Origin: Fragilariopsis cylindrus CCMP1102
Lineage: Eukaryota; Bacillariophyta; Bacillariophyceae; Bacillariales; Bacillariaceae
Direction of reading: 5' to 3'
DNA length: 34,303 nt
Assembly: GCA_900095095.1 (NCBI GenBank)
Contig: FMBT01000624.1
Location: 1 to 34,303 of the forward strand
The notes under the pieces are model-generated. The model did no database searches and had not been told where the DNA came from. It was given only the letters and a program-made list of their open reading frames with translations. Below, piece after piece: positions 1 to 9,917 of the stretch (its first letter is position 1; the number at the start of each line of letters is the position of its first letter). Both the position numbers and the translations under genes were made by a program.

Positions 1-775
1 ATCTGGTGTTTTGTTGTTTTCATTATTTCTAATCCAAAATCATGTTGTTTGTGTTCCTGGCATAACAATCTTATTCTGCAACCATAGGGAGATAAAGTAG
101 TAGGAGGCAACACAATGTTCTAGTATACTATGTGAATGCTAGTGCACCTGACCCATCTGGTGTTGTCCTCTGCAACCCTTTCAAATGAGATATTATGTGG
201 TCCATTTCTGATCCAAAAATTGCTATTTTTGTGCTTGCAACAACAACAGCAAAATGAATGTTATTCCTCAACCACAGGAATAGAAAAGATGTAGGAGGCA
301 AACATAATGTTCTAGTACACTATGTGAATGTTTTTGCACCCGACCCAGCTGGTGTTGTTGCATGGAGCCCTTTCAAATGAGATATCTTGTGGTTCATTTC
401 TGATACAAAATCTTGTTATTTTTGTTTGCCAGCCATAACAGCATCATAATGAACTTTGTTCCTCAACCACATGAACAAAATAGTTGTAAGAGACAAACAC
501 AATGTCCTTGTACAATATGCGGATGTTAGTGCAAATGGCCTATTTGGTGTTGTCCTCTGCAACCCTTTCAAATGAGATATTTTGTGGTTCATTTCTGATC
601 CAAGATCTTGTTATTTTTGTGTGCCTGCCATAATAGCGTAATGCATTTTATTCCGCAACCACAAAAAAAGAAAAGTTGTAGGATGCCAACACAATGTTCT
701 AATAGTATACTATGTGGATGTTAGTGCACCCGACCTATTCGGTGTTGTCCTCTGCAACTCTATCAAATAGTACTA
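1..775. repeat. Diverged 193-bp tandem repeat, about four units
   Basis: A unit beginning with a TGGTGTTGTCCTCTGCAACC-like block recurs near positions 155, 347, 542 and 737, that is every 192-195 bp. An incomplete unit lies at the left edge, where the copy starting at position 2 lacks about 40 bp. Each unit carries the same order of landmarks: TTTCAAATGAGATAT, then a TGTGGTTCATTTCTGAT block, then a CAACCACA block, then an AATGTTCTAGTA block. Copies are clearly diverged by substitutions and small indels, so the array is old. No reading frame is preserved between units. It may be a satellite that continues beyond the window edge. Confidence 0.85.
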
Positions 776-2221
776 GTGTAGTACATAAAAAATACTTCTG
801 TATTAAGAAATATTTTGTTTGTCCCCAGATACATTTTATTTTCGGGGGGGCCTCTATGCTAATTTTACCTTGCTTTGATAATTTACTATACTATAATACT
901 TGTTGTATCTTTCACTAATTTGTTCAAATAGACTGACTTATAAATAGATGACTTGTAAATTTGTGTACAAAAATATCTCAGAGTTATTTCTATTGATGCG
1001 TTTTTTCTGCAGGTTGCAGCAGGAGGACATTATGCCTGTCATCATTGATAGGGATTTTGCAGATTTTAATATGTACCATTATTATTATGATCTATGTATC
1101 ATCATCAAAGTAGGCAAGCATTCGTTGTGTAGATAGAGCGACATACCCCTACCATGTTATGTTGCAGATCCTTCCCTTTTAATCTTGGAGAACAAACCCC
1201 GAGACATCCATGCACCTCCCCTCAGCAAGATATTAACTCTGTTATTGTTTAACTGGGGCATTTTGTTATTTTTTGCCATTATTTATTTATCTTTATCACT
1301 GGTTTGTGATTCCTGACTAGTGGGGTTTATCTCTAAAACACCCTGAACAAATATATGGACCGTTTTATGTTATATTCTTTGCCATCTATCTTCAGCATTA
1401 GGTTGTGATTCCTGACTTTCTGGCTTGAGTTTGCACACATACATGCCAAGCATTATTTTTAATTATTTGCTTGCATGTGTGGATTTTATTGGATGAGTCG
1501 AATCAATCGAATGAGTCGATTATTTTAATTTTAATTCCGTTTACAGTGAAAGTATGTACAGTACAGTATCAGCGATACAACATTACCGTTATATGCTAAC
1601 ACGTGCACAAAAAATATTTTAGGCGCTCGATGCCTAAATAGGCTATTTACTTAGGTGAAATCATATGGTCACAAATAGTACAAAACGACAACCCGCTATG
1701 TATTATTTTTTTCGCTCTCACTCGACAGAATTATCGCTGTGAGAAATGTTGTGTTCTTTTCATTAAATATTTTTTTAATGATGCTTTTACCGTAATTGAA
1801 ATATTGGCTCATTTTATCGAAACAATGTTCTTCCGCTTATCAACGGCACTCCAGCCGACGATATTTCATATCAACGGACAGAAAGAAGCGGGTACGGGTC
1901 GTTACAGCTTTTACTATGAAAGATTATTAGTTGAAGTTAAGAAGAAATGAGGCGAATAATATTCTCCCAATTTATTTTATCACTTGCTTTGCACGAACAA
2001 ACATACTGCTAAGCCAACATTGACATGCCGATGAAAATCTTACGGTGCACCCCAGAAAGAAGAACATAATTATAATTTCAACATCAACATCAACATCAAC
2101 ATCGACTTCGACATCGACATCTACGACATCAATAGGGCTGAAGTCAAACACTTCGACATCTCTGCCTCTCTCGAAATTATAACAACAACCAAGAGAAAAT
2201 AAATAACCAGAACCAACCATT
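776..2221. other. Long stretch without a convincing gene
   Basis: Only short ORFs occur here and none looks coding. Small structures are visible. The 15-mer TTGTGATTCCTGACT occurs at 1304 and 1403, inside a loosely repeated block of about 99 bp. Two ATGAGTCG boxes lie 18 bp apart at 1493 and 1511. An AACATC hexanucleotide run near 2079-2115 grades into GACATC copies just upstream of the gene at 2222, probably in its promoter or 5' leader. The reverse-strand ORF over that run is a repeat artefact. Confidence 0.5.
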
Positions 2222-3214
2222 ATGTCGCCTAACAATAACAAGAATGAAGACGATCGTCCTCACGGTAATCACAACAATGCAAAACGAACTTTCTTTTCAT
2301 TGAGACTAGACAGAACCGCCTCTTACTATGATGAGGACGAATTTGAAGCCGTAGGAGCAGCAGCATCAGCTGCTGGAGAAAGGAGGACGAATACAGGGTT
2401 ATTCGGAACCCCCATCAACAGCAGCTGTAGTCCCATCAATACTAGTATCACCACCAGAATATGTAACGCTCACCAGTGTCATCAATCCTCATCAGCGTCT
2501 TATACATCTCCAAGGTTATCAATATCGAGTCACGCCAGTATTATGATGCCTCTTTTCTCTGACAATCTTGTTTCGAATTCGAAAGAAATACAAACAAACA
2601 TCTTCATACCATCATCACAAATGAGTATAAGTGACGATGATGATGTTGCTTTTGTTTGTTGCGTTGCAGATGATGATGATGATAATGCTAATAATGGCAG
2701 AAGTGAATCAAAGACAATGTTACCTTACTTGCCAATGTTTGATGACGGCGAAGAAAGCTTCTGCTCTGACGAGTGCGATGAGAACGAGAATGAGACCCAG
2801 AGCAAGTTTACCGGGGGAAATAATGCTCATGAAGGTGGTATTTGTGTTACGTCATGCTTACCACCAGCCCCTCCTGGTGTTGTTGTCGTATTGGACGGAT
2901 CTCCATTGTTCCCACATCAGGATGCCGATACGAACGAAGAAAGTAACTACAAAATGTCCATTGATACCGGAAACAACAACAATACGGGCGACGACAACAA
3001 TAAGTCATCGACTAAAAAGAGAAGCAGACTTACTATTCAACGCACCTTATCATTTGATGACGTCAACTTCAACAATAACGTCGACGTTGATGATAACGAT
3101 GATGAGGATGACATACAGCATCAGCAAGAGTGTGACCTTTCTTTTACAATACCTATAACTGGTACAAGTAGTGGAGGAAGAAATCGCAGTAATTTTCTTT
3201 TTCACGTCTCATAA
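2222..3214 (+). CDS. Asp/Asn-rich hypothetical protein
   Basis: I do not recognise this 330-residue protein. It has no signal peptide or membrane segment and is rich in Asp, Asn and Ser, so much of it is probably disordered. Two short segments resemble each other: RTASYYDEDEF near residue 31 and RTLSFDDVNF near residue 277. Both have Arg-Thr-x-Ser-aromatic followed by acidic residues, and both follow basic residues, which suits basophilic-kinase or 14-3-3-type docking sites. The ATG lies just after an AACATC repeat leader, and the next stop is followed within 20 bases by C tracts (17 C at 3230-3246). Coding is supported by the long open frame with balanced composition between the low-complexity parts. 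Function is unknown. Confidence 0.6.
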   Translation: MSPNNNKNEDDRPHGNHNNAKRTFFSLRLDRTASYYDEDEFEAVGAAASAAGERRTNTGLFGTPINSSCSPINTSITTRICNAHQCHQSSSASYTSPRLSISSHASIMMPLFSDNLVSNSKEIQTNIFIPSSQMSISDDDDVAFVCCVADDDDDNANNGRSESKTMLPYLPMFDDGEESFCSDECDENENETQSKFTGGNNAHEGGICVTSCLPPAPPGVVVVLDGSPLFPHQDADTNEESNYKMSIDTGNNNNTGDDNNKSSTKKRSRLTIQRTLSFDDVNFNNNVDVDDNDDEDDIQHQQECDLSFTIPITGTSSGGRNRSNFLFHVS

Positions 3215-3776
3215 ATCTCCCCCCCATAACCCCCCCCCCCCCCCCCACACAAGCACAAGCACACTCAATTTTGATATTCACACCAGAGTACACACCCACA
3301 CCACCCACAAACACTAGTATTCAAATCAATCACGAATTCAATACAATTTAATACATGTACAATGCATGAACTCTATATGTAACAAATAATGTCCCAAATT
3401 AAAAACTAGTAGTACTATAATACATTTACTTTTATTCTGTATTTATATCACAATTAATTTTCAGTAGTTGGTTGGTAGATGCAGGCAGATCAGACCACAA
3501 TATTTTTCCTGTAGCAGTCATAGGACTACGCTTCGGTAGTACTGTAGCGATGACCCAAGTTTTAAGTCAATCCTCTCTCTCAAGTGATTCTATTTTCATT
3601 CTTATTTGATTCAACATGCTGGGTTTCTGTATGTGGCTGACTAATTTAGTACTCTGTACATGACACGTGTAGGTAGTTGCTTCTTTTGTTTCTAGGTTTT
3701 AAATCATCAGTCTTCAATCAATCGTCTTCCCTTCTATTCTAATCTTCAGTATTCTCTTCAATTCATCTAATCTAAT
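3215..3776. other. Convergent 3' intergenic region with poly-C tracts
   Basis: This lies between the ends of the gene at 2222-3214 and the reverse-strand gene at 3777. It opens with a C7 tract and then a run of 17 C at 3230-3246, followed by a CA-rich stretch. The poly-C run could form an i-motif, or a G-quadruplex on the other strand. I see no gene. Confidence 0.5.
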
Positions 3777-4673
3777 CTAGTCAATAATTTCTTCTTCATA
3801 ATATTCTTCTTCAGTATAATAATCTGTTTTACTATCAAGTATACAATCACCACTAACTTGTGATATAACAATATCTGATAATAATTGATTCATTTCATCA
3901 AAGATTGTATTGTTTTTACTAGACGACGACGACGTTGTTACTTTTAATTTATATACCGCTATTGTACCACATGGACCATAATCATCATCATCACTTTCAC
4001 TATCACCATTCTCATTCTCCTCGTCGTTTTCATCATCATCGTTGTCATCATTATTACCTTCACCCTTTAGAAATTCTAATACATCTAATTCACTCATTGG
4101 TATAACTTCTTCTGGTTCCATTAATTTCCATGTTTCTTCTTCATCTTCATCATTATCATTATCATTATCTCCTTTTTGGTCATCATTTTTATTGTCATCC
4201 GAATCGTTCGCCGATGATTTTCGTTCTATTGCTAAATCTTTTAATACAGCAACATAGTCACCTTCATCAAATAATGCACCACCAACTAATTCATATATAA
4301 TACTACTAGCATCATTCTTACTTGTTCCTGTTCCTGTTCCTCCTCCTCCAGCAGCTGCTGCTGCAGTTTTAATATTATTATCATTTGAAGATAATTTGGA
4401 TAAGTCCAACGTTGGTGGTATTACTAATTCGGAATGATCAAATTTATTTCTAATGTTCTTATTCTTTCCATCTTGACGTCGACGACTAATACTTAAAAAT
4501 AAATATCCTGTGAAGGATGCAAATTGCATTGATCTTGTTGTTTTCCATTCTACTTCTTCTTTTTCATTGTTGTTGTCTTTTTCTTCTTTACTGCTATTAT
4601 TATTACTATTATTTAAAAATTTAGTTGGTATTTTGACCTTCAAAATCATATGAATTCTGTTTATTAAAATCAT
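3777..4673 (-). CDS. C-terminal half of a ubiquitin-specific-protease-like protein, catalytic His missing
   Basis: The 298-residue ORF follows the order of the C-terminal half of the USP (peptidase C19) fold. A segment reading YLFLSISRRRQDG is in the place of the usual LxLHLKRF strand. VIPPTLDLSKL matches the following FPxxLDLS strand. YELVGGALFDEGDYVAVLKD matches the His box (YxLxxVxxHxGxxxxGHYxAYxxD). WKLMEPEEVIPMSELDVL matches the strand after it, and GTIAVYKL matches the last strand. The GHY of active enzymes is GDY here, so the general-base His appears to be Asp, which predicts no protease activity. Long Asp/Asn/Glu-rich inserts separate the strands. The ORF at 4848-5804 on the same strand looks like the N-terminal half, so this is probably one gene split by an intron or frame breaks. 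The ATG given is only the first in frame, not a trusted start. Confidence 0.55.
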   Translation of the reverse strand: MILINRIHMILKVKIPTKFLNNSNNNSSKEEKDNNNEKEEVEWKTTRSMQFASFTGYLFLSISRRRQDGKNKNIRNKFDHSELVIPPTLDLSKLSSNDNNIKTAAAAAGGGGTGTGTSKNDASSIIYELVGGALFDEGDYVAVLKDLAIERKSSANDSDDNKNDDQKGDNDNDNDEDEEETWKLMEPEEVIPMSELDVLEFLKGEGNNDDNDDDENDEENENGDSESDDDDYGPCGTIAVYKLKVTTSSSSSKNNTIFDEMNQLLSDIVISQVSGDCILDSKTDYYTEEEYYEEEIID

Positions 4674-4847
4674 GATATTTACGTGTGGTTGTATTTAATG
4701 GACGTTTTTCACAATCAATTTTCAATCAATTGTTGTAATGTTGGTACCGGTATTACTGCATGTGAATGTGAGTTATTATCTTCATCGTCATCGTCTCCGT
4801 CGTCACCGCTTGTTGTCTTTGTCTTCGTATCCATCTTCTGTTTTGAT

Positions 4848-5804
4848 TTATGTTTTTATTCTATTTATATCTGATATAGATATTTCATGTGGACACCATA
4901 ATATACATTTTTCTCTGTATGTTCTTTGTAATATAGTATCATTGTCCTTCGTAACACGTTGCTGTCCAACTAAATTAGATCGTACAATTAATCCCATACA
5001 TGCTTTATCCAGTAGGTTTAACCATAATTGATTTGTTACTGGGATTGTTCGACAACAATTTTGCAATGTTTGAAGTACGATACGTATTGCTTCTGCTGCA
5101 TCCACTGGATGAGTTTTATAAGTATACTTTATAAGACATTTATTAAAAATAGGAAAAAATCGTTCTGAGGAAACAGGTCGTGATGATTCTTCTGCCTCAA
5201 CTGTGTCTGTGTCTTCAATAGGTGGTGAATTATTGCTATTTCGTGATTCTGTTTCTGCTGCTCCACTATTACCTGATAGGATGGAAGCACTTGATGAACT
5301 TGACGCTCCTGATGGTGATGAAATCAATTCTTTAAATAGTCTACCAAATGCGAGTAATGTTTGCCATTCTAGTTTGTTTTCAATATCTTTATTAGTTCTA
5401 TAACTCATATAAAAATGTACTAAAGCCTTTCGCAGCGGTACGACAACATGTGCGATCAATTGTAATGCTGACAAAAAATGTGGACTATATTCTGATTTGA
5501 TGTTGTCAGATTCACTATTGATTGTACCAACTGCAGTATAAAAACTATCATCTGTACCACCACCACATGATGAATATGGTGATGTTGGCAATGTTGGTGA
5601 TGACGATGGCAATGCTGGTGACAGTACTGCTGACAAGGCTGACAATGCTGACAACGCTGCTAATGACGTTGATGTTGGTGGTAACAATTTTGCTGGTGGC
5701 AATGTTAAACTACGAAAATAAATCCGTTGTGGTTGTCGTTTATTTTTGTTTTTGATTTTGTTGTTACTACCTGCTGATGAATTCATGATGATAAACCAAA
5801 TCAA
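4848..5804 (-). CDS. N-terminal half of the same ubiquitin-specific-protease-like protein, catalytic Cys missing
   Basis: After a Ser/Pro/Thr-rich leader of about 100 residues, the segment FLSALQLIAHVVVPLRKAL resembles the USP helix after the Cys box, which normally reads NLGNTCYMNSxLQxL. The Cys box itself is not recognisable. HPVDAAEAIRIVLQTL resembles the QDAxEFLxxLLDxL helix, and KCILWCPH resembles one zinc-ribbon Cys pair. The frame then stops at 4848. In the 174-base gap another frame encodes an acidic linker ending PVPTLQQLIEN, which fits the next USP segment, and the frame changes again before the ORF at 3777-4673. One change can be explained by a single base in the AAAAA run near 4855. 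Either indels or undetected introns break the gene. Translation may start at the first Met or at the second, six codons later. Confidence 0.5.
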   Translation of the reverse strand: MIWFIIMNSSAGSNNKIKNKNKRQPQRIYFRSLTLPPAKLLPPTSTSLAALSALSALSAVLSPALPSSSPTLPTSPYSSCGGGTDDSFYTAVGTINSESDNIKSEYSPHFLSALQLIAHVVVPLRKALVHFYMSYRTNKDIENKLEWQTLLAFGRLFKELISSPSGASSSSSASILSGNSGAAETESRNSNNSPPIEDTDTVEAEESSRPVSSERFFPIFNKCLIKYTYKTHPVDAAEAIRIVLQTLQNCCRTIPVTNQLWLNLLDKACMGLIVRSNLVGQQRVTKDNDTILQRTYREKCILWCPHEISISDINRIKT

Positions 5805-6256
5805 TATATATATGATGTGCCGTAGTTTTGATTGCGTCTTCTTCTTCTTCTTGATCGTTCTGCCTTGATTCGATGTAATTGCATTCTCCTTTCCTCTTTA
5901 TCTATCTGTCAGAGCAATTGAATGGTAGTGACAATAATGATGTCAAATCAGATGATGTTTAATGTGTATAAAGTACAGAGAGATAAGCAAGACAGAAAGA
6001 GGTGCTCGATCACATGTCTGCGCTCGTGATTGAAAATTTTCAAAACATACTAAAAAAAAGCAAGATGAATTTGAAAAAATGACAAATCACGGAAATAGCG
6101 TAGACATTTAAGCCATCTCAAGATTCAAATATTGTTTTGCTACAATAATTTTTTTAAAGCGTGGAGACGAGTCGAGTGAGTCAAATACATATTTTTTTTG
6201 TGGGGGATCATCATATTATTATATATAAAATATATATCACAACTCAAAACGATACG
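5805..6256. promoter_or_regulatory. Divergent intergenic region between the USP-like and BTB genes
   Basis: These 452 bp separate two genes transcribed away from each other, so both promoters should lie here. A TATATAAAATATATATC block about 20-40 bases before the ATG at 6257 could be a TATA-type element of the rightward gene. A CTTCTT run lies near the leftward gene. No other ORF or RNA gene is evident. Confidence 0.4.
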
Positions 6257-7303
6257 ATGGAGGACGGTAGTAATAGCGATATTAATAATAGCATGACACG
6301 CACAAGTAACGATACCAGTACCGGTGATAATAATACCATGGATTCTGTGGTCGGAGGACGAAGAGGAGAGTCGTCCATCACGGATATTATTGCTGCCGCC
6401 GATGATGATGACGTTATTGAGATTGATGCAGGAGGAAAAATAATCAGAGCACTTCGTAGTACTCTCACTCTTGCTCCTGATACAATGTTTACGTTTATGT
6501 TTAGTGGTCGGTGGGAGGAATCACATAAACGACATAATAATCGTGTATTTTTAGATCATGATCCAGAACTTATTGAAATAATTATAAATTTTCTTCGAAT
6601 GAAAAAGATTGAAGATCCAGCTATACCTATACGATCGCCGAAAGTCCACATTGATAAAAAAGAAAATTTTGAGTATCTTTTAAGATATTTTGGTTTGACA
6701 GACTTTTTTAATCCATCCCCTGTTTTTCTTCCTTTGGATATTGGTAAAATTGACGTTGTACAACAGCATCAGCCCCATGTGTCTTCGGTCACCGTGACCA
6801 GAAGCGATAACAAGATTCAATTTTCTAAGGAAAATATATCTTTACATTTTGTAGCTTGTAAGCCATCACTCAATGCTTCTTCCGACGAAGGATCGTTCTG
6901 GAAGGTGACTATCGACGAGATGCCAGAAGATCATAATCATCAATGGGTTTTCCTTGGTATTATAGGAAGTCTCGGTGCTTCTTATAATAGTCAAGGAGAT
7001 CCAACCAGTTATGGCTGGTCGGGTAACTCCCAAGTTTGGCACAAAGGATCGATTGGAGATGGAGATTCTAGTTGGACAAGATTTACTAGAGGGGAATGTC
7101 TCCATTTTCATTTGAAATCAAACAAATTGACCATGTTTAGCGTGCAGAAAAATCAAAAATTTGTCATTGATAATATTAATACAGCAGTTCCCGCATATTA
7201 CATTCATTTCAATCTCCTCTACGCTGGTACCAAGGTTACGCTTGAACCATTGGGTGAAGACGAATGTGAACGCATGCTTGATCATCTTTTAAATTCATCA
7301 TAG
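6257..7303 (+). CDS. BTB/T1 (KCTD-like) protein with SPRY-like C-terminal domain
   Basis: Residues about 50-150 match the potassium-channel tetramerisation (T1/BTB) fold. VIEIDAGGKIIRALRSTL corresponds to the VxLNVGGxxFxTxxxTL start, and VFLDHDPELIEIIINFLR corresponds to the FIDRDPxxFxxILNFLR motif. Residues about 185-340 form a second domain with WVFLGIIG, YGWSGNSQVW and LTMFSVQKN, which resembles a SPRY/B30.2 beta sandwich. There is no membrane segment, so it is not a channel. KCTD-type proteins usually act as CUL3 ubiquitin-ligase adaptors, with the second domain holding the substrate; that role is inferred. An in-frame ATG at 6161 would add 32 residues, but it lies upstream of a TATA-like tract and its extension has no conserved look, so I chose 6257. 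The upstream neighbour is a divergent ubiquitin-protease-like gene. Confidence 0.7.
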   Translation: MEDGSNSDINNSMTRTSNDTSTGDNNTMDSVVGGRRGESSITDIIAAADDDDVIEIDAGGKIIRALRSTLTLAPDTMFTFMFSGRWEESHKRHNNRVFLDHDPELIEIIINFLRMKKIEDPAIPIRSPKVHIDKKENFEYLLRYFGLTDFFNPSPVFLPLDIGKIDVVQQHQPHVSSVTVTRSDNKIQFSKENISLHFVACKPSLNASSDEGSFWKVTIDEMPEDHNHQWVFLGIIGSLGASYNSQGDPTSYGWSGNSQVWHKGSIGDGDSSWTRFTRGECLHFHLKSNKLTMFSVQKNQKFVIDNINTAVPAYYIHFNLLYAGTKVTLEPLGEDECERMLDHLLNSS

Positions 7304-7643
7304 TACACCACGATTTCAGAACCATTATTAAATGAAGACAGACGAATGACGGGGTGTTCTTTGCTTTGAAAGCTAAATAAAATTAAAATCTACGAAATAT
7401 ATATAGTACTGTAGTATACGTACGTAATCATAGAATAGAATAGTAGAAAAACATAGTATATTGAAAAAAACGATAGCATAGTAATAAAGTGAAAACTTTT
7501 ATCCTAAATAGGATACAACGTACGTACTCATTATTGTATTATTTTGTTTTTTTACTCTGTTTTCTTTCAATTCGTTATTTTTTTTCTCAGATCTTTTCTC
7601 TTTACCTTCCTTTTGTCTTTTTTTCTTTCTCTTTCTTCTTCTT
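7304..7643. other. Convergent 3' intergenic region
   Basis: The region between two converging genes is A/T-rich and ends in a pyrimidine-rich tract (CTTTTTTTCTTTCTCTTTC type) close to the stop of the phosphatase gene. Two ORFs of about 90-120 codons overlap it and the end of the phosphatase gene; both consist of homopolymer-driven residues and are not credible genes. Confidence 0.45.
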
Positions 7644-9153
7644 TTACAATTCAACACCACCACCACTATTTGCTTTAGCATATGCATTGGTATTGTCTTT
7701 AAAATCATCACTTTCATTACTTCCACTACCACTTCCACTAGCACCAGAATTATTATTAGTAACTTCATATAATAATGTATGTAATATAGTTTTTTGTTTT
7801 GGTAAATCGGATACTAAACCAATTGGACCATCAATATCTTTATAAATTTTAATGGATTCCTTGTAATGTGGATCATCTTCCTGAATGTTCATGGAAAATT
7901 CATACTCCATTATATCACTATTATAAATAGCTTTTTCAATTTGTGCAACAGTTACAGTAATATCATCATGCTTCCCACCCACATAACGTTTCCCATATGA
8001 TTTTGCAGATTGTGAAAATGGACTATCATATGTTTTATCTTTACCAAGTCGATATGCTTTTCTTGCAATACAATCCGCAACAATACTATAAGATAATAAT
8101 TCATTTTCTTCATAATATCCTTCATATTGTTTATTAAATACAGCAACATTAGGACTTCTATTTAAATTTGAACTAGACCATGTCCATTCATTAATACAAT
8201 CATGATATTGATAGGGTTGTAAATTATCACTAACACCATCACTCACCACAATAATAATATCTTTATCAACAAGCTGATGTTGATGTGGTCCCATCGGCAA
8301 CTTTCGCAACAATATCACCATTTGGACCACCTAATTGATATGGATAATTAAATCCTTTTTGTCCCGGTGTGGATGCATAAAAAACTTCTAAGGAACCATC
8401 CAATCCACTTGACGCGTCGTCACTACTAGTAACACGACGATGAATGGAATATCCAGAATCACCAACATTTAATGTTTCTAATAAATTTGAATTCAAAAGT
8501 CTAAGTACAGTACATGTGGCAGAACCTAAATGTTTAGCTGCCGCTTCTTCATTGGATTCATGTACTAACTCCGTTAAATAATTATCATTATTTAATTTTG
8601 GATCATCAATTGTCATATGAATATTTTTATCCAGTGTCCTATTAAATTTAGTTAGTATTGTCTCTGTTAATAGATTTGAATATAAACCAGGATTGATACC
8701 TTTGGATGCCCAACCACCCACACCATCCGCAACAATTAACATATGATCGGATGTGGATGCCGAATCTTCACCACCACGAAATTTCTTATCATCATGTGGT
8801 ATAATAACTGTCTTATGTACAAATCTATATTGATTCATATTTGTTTTAACAATGTTATTACTATTATTTGACTTTTCGTCAACGACAACTTCTTCTGCTG
8901 TTTCGACAGCAACATCATCTGCTGCTACGACTGCTGGAGCCGATGCATTGACGTAAAGCAACGAAGAAGAAGACGATGACGACGAAAATAACGTCGAAAA
9001 CGTTACGACTGTCATCATTAAAACGATCATGATAGATGGATTATTATAATTACTATTACTATTATTATTACGCCATAATGACAATGACAATGACGACTTT
9101 CTATTGTTCATCTGCCTCTTTTTCGAGGACGACGATGGGCAATAACTAATCAT
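7644..9153 (-). CDS. PPTC7-like PP2C protein phosphatase, frame broken once
   Basis: This is a metal-dependent Ser/Thr phosphatase of the PP2C/PPM family, closest in layout to PPTC7. Residues 40-57 form a hydrophobic segment, so the protein is secreted, membrane-anchored or organelle-targeted. Then come RGGED (near 126-130), LIVADGVGGWASKGINPG (near 139), the GSATCTVL and LNVGDSGYSIHRR strands, GFNYPYQLGGP, IIIVVSDGVSDNL and GKHDDITVTVA. The acidic metal ligands (GED, ADGVGG, SDG, DD) are all present, so the enzyme should be active if made whole. The frame changes between PNGDIVAKVADG and HQHQLVDKDIII. It coincides with a GGG run (CCC at 8290-8292 on the given strand); one G fewer would join the two ORFs without losing a residue. 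I read this as one gene of about 500 residues with a one-base insertion or a sequencing error. A Gly/Ser-rich tail ends it. Confidence 0.8.
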
Positions 9154-9917
9154 AATTATTGTTTTTTTTTTTTGAATTTTAATGATTGAACGACCAGCAC
9201 TTTACTGTACGATCCGCTTGTCGTAATAGAAATGTCGGGGATGTCTGTTGCTTGATGTGGCTATATTGGATGTCTTCTTCCAATTATTCGAATGAAGAGA
9301 GTTACCTACCGTATCTCTTTTACTCGACGATGCTTAAAAAAATGTTTACTTCGTCGTTTAGAACACAAGGCGATATCTTAGGGCCCGATGACATGCTTGA
9401 CGTGCAACGTACGTACGTACAGGCACTCTTAAAACAAATTGAATCGAATGAGTCAAATGCCTTGCCAACAATCACAACAAAACACATCAGGTACTAGTGG
9501 TGGGGCTTCAAATGAATAATAGCAAAAAATATGCTATAGAGAATAGTAAAGTTCTTTGGCCATTAGTGTATATAGCATATAAGAGATTTTAGTATCTTGT
9601 GATGGGGGGGGAGGGGGGGGGGGGGGTTCACCAGTGTGAAAAGCTCAGCACAATACTATTTGTTTTTCCACAACATAATGAATGATGCTGCTATAGCTAA
9701 CCTGTGCAAATGGGATCTGCTATGCCAGCACATCAGTAGTAGCATCCATAGTAATAAGTGGAAGGCTACTTTATTTTAGTAGCTAGTTAATACGTTTTTT
9801 TAAATTCCTAACAAAAGTCAACAATAACAATAACAATAACAATAATATATAAAAACTCAAATTACACTAATACATCAACTCAAATACTGCTACGGTGGCT
9901 ACGATAGCTACGGTAGC
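9154..9917. other. Intergenic region with a long G tract
   Basis: Between the starts of the phosphatase gene and the end of the S51-like gene. A G8-A-G14 run at 9604-9626 is a strong candidate for G-quadruplex formation. An AATAAC-type repeat lies near 9822-9850, and CGTACGTACGTAC near 9409. A 103-codon ORF at 9186-9497 has no recognisable features and I do not call it. Confidence 0.5.

Noticed and set aside
712..1136. Two short forward ORFs (68 and 62 codons)
   Set aside because: They start in the tail of the tandem repeat or in A/T-rich sequence, share no features with known proteins, and have no supporting context.
1972..2241. Reverse ORF rich in Asp-Val
   Set aside because: Its composition is produced by the AACATC repeat upstream of the gene at 2222.
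9186..9497. 103-codon forward ORF
   Set aside because: No motif, unusual composition, and it overlaps the likely promoter of the phosphatase gene.
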